From Spongilla lacustris (lineage: Eukaryota; Porifera; Demospongiae; Spongillida; Spongillidae), in the NCBI GenBank assembly GCA_949361645.1, contig OX442424.1, forward strand, positions 4,485,986-4,549,985: a DNA stretch of 64,000 nucleotides, in the 5' to 3' direction. How positions within the stretch are numbered: the first letter of the stretch is position 1; the number at the start of each line of letters is the position of its first letter. Shown here in pieces: positions 52,858-61,800 of this stretch. Made by a program: the position numbers and the translations under genes. The notes beneath the pieces were generated by a model. That model did not search any database. It was not told the origin of the DNA and was given only the letters and a program-made list of their open reading frames with translations.

Positions 52858-55800
52858 TTAGTGGGGTCCAAGTATTCTTGCCTGTAGAAAATTAAAGTTA
52901 ATTGCAGTGTGAACATGTATGTACATAGTACCTCATATTGTAGCTGGTTGTCTTTGGCACTGGATAATTCAACTTCTACTTCTGAAAATACTTTCAGTGT
53001 CTGAGTACAGAAAAGACACATGTACCCATATGGCTAAGTGCTTATATAATTACTAATTTCACCATGCAAATTAAATGAACATGCCAGTTGCATAAAGTGG
53101 CCCACTTGGACACAGATTGTGAACAAATAACTGACAAGGGTGAGTTGGGGCATGCAGTAGAAGCTTGGATCTCTAATACACTAACATGCTCAATCAATTG
53201 GCCACCGTGATGCACTGTAACAACCAAATGTGTGACATCTTTGTACAAAACATGCTGATTTCCTGAATTTGCATATATCAGACCCTGCTGGTAACCAATT
53301 GGTCTTAAGAATGCAGTCTATCAATTTGGATGGTGGAAATGGTATTACAGTTATATACATGCATGCAGCAGGTTCAACATTGAAGATAGCTTAGCAGCCT
53401 CCCAAAATAGAGATGAGGGAGCAGAGTACACATTAAGCACAAAAGGGGGCAGATTAGGTGGTGCTAAATATGTAATGTTTGATTGGTTATAGATTATGGA
53501 GGTGGATGAAATACCCAGCTGACATGGACCAAACAAAGCATCCATATCCTCAAGATTACCAGCAACCCTCAGCAAAAGATATAATTGATGTGATCAACTT
53601 GTATCACTTAGGTTAAAAGTCCCCTTGGGAAAGGGGGAGGGGTGAGCTGGAAAACAAAGGAAAACAAACTTTGCTTTGTTAAAATGCAAATAAAAACGAT
53701 AATTTTTTTCCTCATCAGCATCCCATATTTAATACAACTTCCTTTCTGAATATGTGAAAGGTGCAGAACTTTGAAAACTGATACTTTTCACTGCAATACG
53801 ATTTCCACCTGTACATGGTTAATGAGAAAATGGCCAGTCGTACTTGTTCTTCAGTGTCACATATTCTTCTTGACTATTTGAATGACTATTTGAATGAGAA
53901 AAACTAGTTGCTTAGATCACTAGTGACACTGCAGCATTTGAAGTATATATTATACCTGTGACTAAAAAAAACATTGGCAAGCTATCCCATGTTTTCGCTT
54001 GAGACATTGACTTTGAAAGCCATCACCCCCCCACCCCCACCCCGACTATCATTAACAGGGCAAATAATCTTATTATAATCTACAACACAGATGTGAAACA
54101 TCATCTTACACATTAGGGTTAGGGTTAGGGTATCTACACCAAACTAAAATTACCTGTTTGTGCTCATGTTTCTCACCAGGAGTATTGATCTCCCAGATAA
54201 GATTCAAGCAAGGAGTCTGTTTTATATTTCCAGCCTCATATTTATAGTCCTTCAGTTCAAGTTTCTGTAAAGTGTTAAACATCATATTGCACATTAAAAC
54301 TATACACTTGATATAATAGTAAAGCAGCATACAAATATGCACAATGCATACTTACATCACAGTAGACCCGCTTGGTAATACCAAAGTCCAACACTAGCAC
54401 ATCAAATGACTTGTCCAAAATCTGCTGAACCATTCCTTTCATCCTCTGTGGTCCGCATTCCTATTCAAGTAGTTTATGACCAAGGTGTTTGACTATTCCC
54501 CATACCTTACCCTGAGGAACAGGCTGAAGAACAGCTGAGTACTTAGCTCCTTGAAGTGCAGAGAAAAGGTGAACGTGATTATAAATGAGTACATGTACAT
54601 ACATACATTTTATGATGTGAACTGGGATATTCAAACATGTATATGTGTGATCCACAAAAGCTACATGTCATGTACACTGCAACATCCCTCTCAACCTCTG
54701 GTATTGTCAACCAGTGATAGCTTTAATGGCATGCAATTCATACATGTATATCATGTGTACGTTATAAAACAGGGAAACATAACAAAATCTAGTACACAAT
54801 GTATTTGGAACCATATACATACTATATGCAACTCTATCAGTGAAAGCCCATACACACAGATCGTATGTCTACAGTATACATGTACATGTATGGCACAAAC
54901 TCAAATGACCCCTGTAAAAAGCAACATGCCTGCACTATTTTCGATGACTTTTTCTTCTTGTTGCAAATATCTGCCTGCGCCTCCACTTCCTCGGTAGTCA
55001 CCTTAAATGGTGGTCCTTCTCCTAAGATTTAACATAGGTTAAATCTTTGTCCCTGATTATTAACATCATACCAAGAGCAGCTGCCAGCTGCCGATGGACA
55101 ACCAGATCTGCATAGCGACGGATTGGTGAAGTAAAGTGGGTGTAGCGAGGAACATTGAGAGCGTAATGAAGAAAAGCCTCTTCATTAAGAGTGCCAGTAC
55201 AGAAATACCTAGCAAGCTAGAGAAATACAAAACAAATTGCAGGGACATTCCACTTGCTACAGATACATGTACATGTATGTCATACACTAAGACTTGTAAA
55301 AAAAATGTGATGCACGCTGGTAAATACATATGTATACAACATGTGTTCTTTGTGCCCTAAAGTAAAACTTACCTCCATAACCTTTAAACAAAATGTCAAC
55401 AGTGTTTGCCTTTCCATGTCACTAACTTCCTTTTCCTTGCTCTGACACTTGTAGCTGTTCAGGCTTGTCTGCGTGTATATAATATTATACAGAGCTACAT
55501 GCATGCAAATATGCATATACATTCTAAGTGATTCAATTTTATTTAATGAAAATAGCAATAGTCTCCTTGATACAATAATTGACATATGGAATAGAAAAGT
55601 AGGATTCCTGTGTAAAGTTGTATTCATCACTCGTGTAGTTATGATGCATTTATTAAAGAAATACCAAGGGGGGGGGGGGGGGTTAATAAATCCCCCCCCC
55701 CCCCCCCCCCCCCCCCCCGGATGAAAAACCCTGCTTGGACAAACCCAAATCCCAGTGTAAATGGTATGTGACCACCTGATGACTGATCAAGTTCTGAAGA

Positions 55801-58800
55801 TGCACTAGCAGTGCCTTTGTGGTGCACTTATTTGTACATGTATGACCCTATCAATAAGTGACAGGGATAAAGTGGTCTTTGTCTACAAACATGTGGGTGT
55901 GAGCCACTAGACAGGGAATAGGTGTACAAGTACATGTAGCTAGGTATGTTATTGTAATGGGTATGTAGTATACTTTCTTGTATTATAATACTGTACAATG
56001 TATATGTACCCCTTAACTAGTACTGAATATAAGATTTCAATATAAACAAGTCCCATCACAATAAAGCCAAATCAAGACGAAACTGTGACCCTTAAAAAGC
56101 AACAAATGTACAATGTATAAAAACTACTTGCACTCTGATTGATAATATTAAACACGCTAGCATTACATGTACATACATTTATACATGTATACGTACATAT
56201 CACTGACTTATACTTCAAACTCACAACATGTACAAACATTGCAATGACATGTACCACTGGATTGCAAGACCACTTTATGCCAAGGTCTTTAAAATAGCAA
56301 TCTAATCTATTCTTTTGGTTAATTAACCACTATGGATGATATTAGCTATGAAGATAATGTAACATCCCTTGGTTCCCGTAAATGAATTAAGTAAGTAGCC
56401 TTAACATTGAATTTTATAAGCTAGTGGTCTTATAATCTAGTTAGGTTACACCAACCTGAAGAGCTGCTGCGCTGTGTCCATCAACACCAACACCCAACAA
56501 CCTGCACTTTGTTTCCTAATAATAAGCAGAAAGGACAAATATAAAATCAAATCATGGCAACTACTGCTTCAGATATATACACTTTACTCCATAAATTCTG
56601 TGATACAGGATAATCTGTACGTGAGACATACCAATCGATTGACTGACTCGTGCTTTGGTGGTGGATGCCTTCGTAAAAGAGCCTGTTCTGGAAAGCACTC
56701 ATAGATCTTACGTGCCACTGCCATATTGGCCATCAGCATAAATTCTTCAATAAGGCTGGCAAAACAGTGGCAATAGAGTTAATTGTAGCAATTGGATACA
56801 ATCACTATCATAAAGCATGAACATTGTGCACAAATATCTTAAGAGACACAGCATAAATCATAAGCTGCAGAATAGCCCAAATATTATATTGAATTTCTTC
56901 GAAAATGGAAGGAATGAGGACAAGAAATGTCTCCATATTATGTTTTGCCACCTTGATTTTATCTTCCTATAATACGTTTATACGATTTCATCCCTTTTTA
57001 CTGTAATATGAGATCAAAACTGATCAAAAAAATGTATGTCAGTCAAATTCTATTTTTAAAAATATACATAAGTGACATCATATGAACAGACATGTAACTT
57101 ATGTAAAGCATGTACATGTATATGTAATATGTGCGTACATATATACCACAATTACTACATGTGTACCTGTGGCTTTCCTTGTGTTGATACACAGAGCATC
57201 CATTAGGCATTCCTGTCTCTTTGCTTAAGGAGAACACCAACTTGGGCTATTCCAAAATAAACAATACATTATGGACTACATGTAACTGTAATAATTTTAT
57301 ACATATTTGTACTGTTTGCTGTATGATTCTGACATACATTTACTGGGTGTGTAGACTAAATGAAAAAAATAGTTGCAACTCTCGGCTGATTAGTCGATTG
57401 TACTACTTTGTGATGTAATTGAATAAAGATGTTGCATAATATCAAGACCTACAAAATCAAATGACAGGCATGTGAATCTTCTATAAATGCTGTTCATAGC
57501 ATACCAACACATGAATATTGAGTTGCTAAACTAGGACTTTATATATTGATTATCTACAATGACTTTTGATTTGAAAATTAAAGTTATGTAATACAATATG
57601 CAATATCTACTGCTTGGAATAAATCATTGTTTACAACAACAATAAACACCAAAAAAAATCAGCAAATTAACAAATGGGGATTGAAACCATTCATTAATAA
57701 ATGCCATGTAGAATGCATTCTTACAACATTATTTCATACATGCTACCAGTAAAGCCCAGCATCAACAAGCCAACTTCCAGTGGACCTTTAGATAACTTAT
57801 CAGGTAATGTCTTTGATCTTTTGGGTGACTTGTTGCTCTCATTTTTTTCAGGTGACAAAATGCTCAACTACAAGCAACAAATCACACACCAAAGAAAGGG
57901 GGGGGGGGGGGGGGGCAAAAAAAAAACTGTGTGGGACACCATCGTCCAGTATTGTAGGGCTTGATGAGAGGATTACAATGTATGAATTTGCTTTCAAAAT
58001 AAAAATCGGCCTTAAAGAAAAAAAAAAAGAGAGATCAAAAAAGGGGGGGCTTTGGGGGTACCACCATACGCCCATTACATTTTCACGTGTTTTGTTGTTC
58101 TGTGTTGGATTTACACTGGAGTAGCATTGATCTATTCCTCCAAGCCAAATAACCTCACTGCCTACATGTAATCGCTAGACACTTGTAAAACCGGCAGTGA
58201 TGTATTTAACGTTTAACCCCCTAGTGATTATTTCCTCAGTGATGTATTTAACGTTTAACCCCCTAGTGATTATTTCCTCAGTGATGTATTTAACGTTTAA
58301 CCCCCTAGTGATAATCACTAGGGAGTTAAATGTTAAATACATCACTGCCGGTTTTACAAGTGTCTAGCGATTAAGTGTGAGATCTCAGTGAGGTTATTTG
58401 GCTTGGAGGAATAGATCAATGCTACTCCAGTGTAAATCCAACACAAAACAAAAAAGATACAAAAACACGTGAAAATGTAATGGGCATAGGGTGGTACCCC
58501 CTACACCCCCCATTTTTGATCCCTCGTATCTTTTTTGTTTTAAGTCCGATTTTTATTTTGAAAGCAGATTCATACATTGTAATTCTCTCTTTAATGCCCC
58601 CCCCCCCCCCCCCCCCTCGCACCAAAGCTATGTAACCACAATTAAGACAAATGTACACTAGTGGCATTGCTATAGATTAGTTTACATGTATTGGCCTACC
58701 CTACCTGATTTAACTGCAGTGTTCCTTTGCTCTGTCGTTGACGTTTTAATGTCCTAGCCAACTGCAGTTACAATGTAGTACAACGATGAAATAGTGCAAT

Positions 58801-61800
58801 TAGAATTCAAATATTCATACATGCATATGTACATGTTTAAAAGTACTAACCCATGTTAGATTACAGATTTCATGCACTAGCTCGCATATAATACATGTAA
58901 ATGAAGATATGTACATGATGCACTTGTACATTGAATACACACTACAGGTTTCACATTAGAATGGACAATGTTTGAACACACATGTATTAATGTACATGTA
59001 AGCAAAAATTATATTACACTAGGCATGTAGTTTCGTGCAATAGATTTTCCACATACATGTGCAGCATAACATTTATATGTAAGCATAAAAAATCTACATT
59101 GTGATTACAAGTATGCTCTACAAGTACATGCAACTAAAGCTACATTGGTGGTTGTAATCATGATGTGTAAAGTCCCAAACACATATGCATTATTACTGTC
59201 AGGCATACAGCAGAACACTATATATACCTAGTGTTCACAATGCCTGAATAGGATTATCAATATACATGTAATTGAATTTATGTGAAATTGGTAAGTTAGG
59301 GAAATATGAATCATTTATTAAAATTCAATTACATGTGTACCTCTAGTAATTAAAAAAGACAAGTCAAATAATTAACTGTTGGTGATACAATAAATTAAGT
59401 GACTTATAAGTTGCAGTATGACCTGCATGAAAGTATAAAATTATGCACATAATTATTATGCATTATTGTATGGACACCCTATTTATTAACAATTAAGGTA
59501 TCTATGTCTTTAACAGCTACATGTATGCATACATGTAGCTGTTAAAGACATAGGTACCTCCTGTGGTTTTAGCATCTAGATAGAACTGACATTACAGTAA
59601 TACCCACTTAAACAATGGCAGTTACATGTATATTATGCATTATATTTGACCCATAAATGCCTGTCACATACTTGGTTGAGAATATTCACACACTTTGAGA
59701 CATCAGCAGCTGTGAAACCACCTAAAAGAATGCAAATATTATTACTATCACAAGTTGCTGACAATCATTTGCAATACAAATTCCAGTTCAAACATGTTAC
59801 CTGAAATTTTTGGGAGGTCTCCAAGCTGCCATTCTCTTTCAGGTTCATCAATCATTAACTAGAGTGTTCAAAGGGATTATAGACACTGTCCACAATGTAT
59901 ACAGAGTACCCATGTACACTACAACACATTGATACTCTTTTGCCAACCTGTGCATGGTCATAGGTAAGTTTTGCACATGACCGTATCATGGATCGACCCA
60001 TCCACTCAGAAATAAACTATATGTATTAATAAAATTATGTGTGCAGTTGAAGTGTGCATTGTCAGCTGACCTCTCCTTTGGTGGTCATTGTCCACACCAC
60101 TGAGAATGTGAGCCTCTCCTATTTGAAAGTTATTAAGTAATAAAATGGTATGTGTATCATAAATGTACTGGTGTGTCCACTGTTCACATGTACAAGCATA
60201 TATGTATACATGTATGTTGGTGGGCAAGCTCAAAGCTGGCAAATAGTACAACAATGTAGTTATACTTCACCAGGCCACGAAGTTTCTGCAACTACAAGTG
60301 CACACAGGTACACCTTCTAGGTAAAGAGTGTTACATTTACACATGCTGTCTTGTGCATGCAATTCCCACAGCATGCAGCAGGCCTGTATACATGACAAAA
60401 CAACTTTACCACGTTCATTGCCAATACAAGCAGGTTCACACCACCGTACCTCATCAGGATTCAAACTGCACAACTGCTCACATAAAAGACGGGGAAGCAT
60501 TGGAATAACCTAAATAGATTACATAAGACAAACACAGCATTGTAATCATACTCCAAAACACATGTAGAATACCAGAACATCAAATTTTCATGTAACCAGC
60601 TAAAGAGTTTCCTTACACGTTGCACCAGGTAAACACTAGTTGCTCTGCTGCTAGCAACAGCATCCAGAGGTGTTCCAGCATTGACAAAATACGAAACATC
60701 TGCAATGTGAACTCCAACTTCATAGACACCTATCAGATTATTGCACACATGACATGTTTGGAGACTTTCACAGTCAGAAACATACCATCACTGACATTTT
60801 TCACATGCAATGCATCATCTAGATCCTATATGTATATAACAAGAACAGATTGCAAAACACACACAAGCAGATACTTGAATATGCAAAAAGACAACAGTGA
60901 TAAATTTGGCTAAAGCTCACCCTGGCAGTAGCGGGATCAATAGAAAAGACACAATTGTTTCTAAAATCTCCCCTTTTCCTTTTCAGCTTTTCATCCTTAG
61001 AGAAGAAGGATAATATAAGTACTATATATGATGTACATGTAACTTTAATAAACTCCAAGTGGTAAATACATGTAGCAGGGCTGTGATATTATCTAACACA
61101 CTAGTATTTATCTTTTCTCTTTTTTTCCAATTATTATTACAATATACATGTACTAAATAGGAAACAATACACTAAATAGGTAGCTATCCCTCTTCCTATA
61201 GTAATATAATATCCACAGTATATACATCGATTTGGAAGTTGTCGTGTTACTAGTATCCCATCATAATACATGATACTCTTTTTGAGTATTGTTGGCAGGC
61301 TTGCTTAAGTGCCCATGTTTCATGAAGCTGTGATCATGAAGCTGTGATCATGCCCCAAACTGAGTTCAGGGAAAGCCAGAGGCTTTGAAACTCACCGATA
61401 CATCGTCATTTACTAATACCTGAAGCCCTAGTTACAGAAGTATAGAGTTTGCTCAGCTAATGACCCAAAGTGTATAGAGCTCAACTGGGATATTGCATCA
61501 TGCACTATTCATCTTGCAGTAGAAGCCAATCATGGCATTTTTTATAGCCAACTCACAATACATGCAACTAAACAATGAATCGGTTTTGAATCATGATGCA
61601 AAAGCCAGTTGTTGAATCCAACAACAGGTGTTCACTTTAACAGAATCAGCCTACATGTACATGCAATTCATTAGAACATTTATCTACATGTAACATTCAT
61701 AATTTCCTACACACCCTAGCATTGAACTTATGATCAAATTAATGCCTAAGTTCAGCCTACATGAACATCCATTTACTTAGCATACAGTACAGCATTCATG

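Larger units (their letters stand above)
52858..54549 (-). other. DIS3L2: DIS3L2 C-terminal S1 region exons
   Basis: [13 protein letters not shown] (54549-54511; human ELSTSLFFAVLVK) leads into [20 protein letters not shown] and TKRVYCD (54460-54356), the S1 beta-barrel. [11 protein letters not shown] and [15 protein letters not shown] (54264-54154) follow. [20 protein letters not shown] (53000-52932) matches human FSLVEVVLQAESTALKYSA. The protein ends ARILGPH and TAA (52881-52858), shorter than the acidic human tail. Confidence 0.9.
55072..60995 (-). other. DIS3L2: DIS3L2 RNB catalytic core exons
   Basis: The exon pair 60995-60921 and 60825-60786 gives [19 protein letters not shown], with the four conserved aspartates (D-x-n-D-x-D-D) that bind magnesium in RNB nucleases. 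Then come [102 protein letters not shown] and [20 protein letters not shown]. All match RNB landmarks, and no key residue is missing, so the enzyme should be active. Confidence 0.95.
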
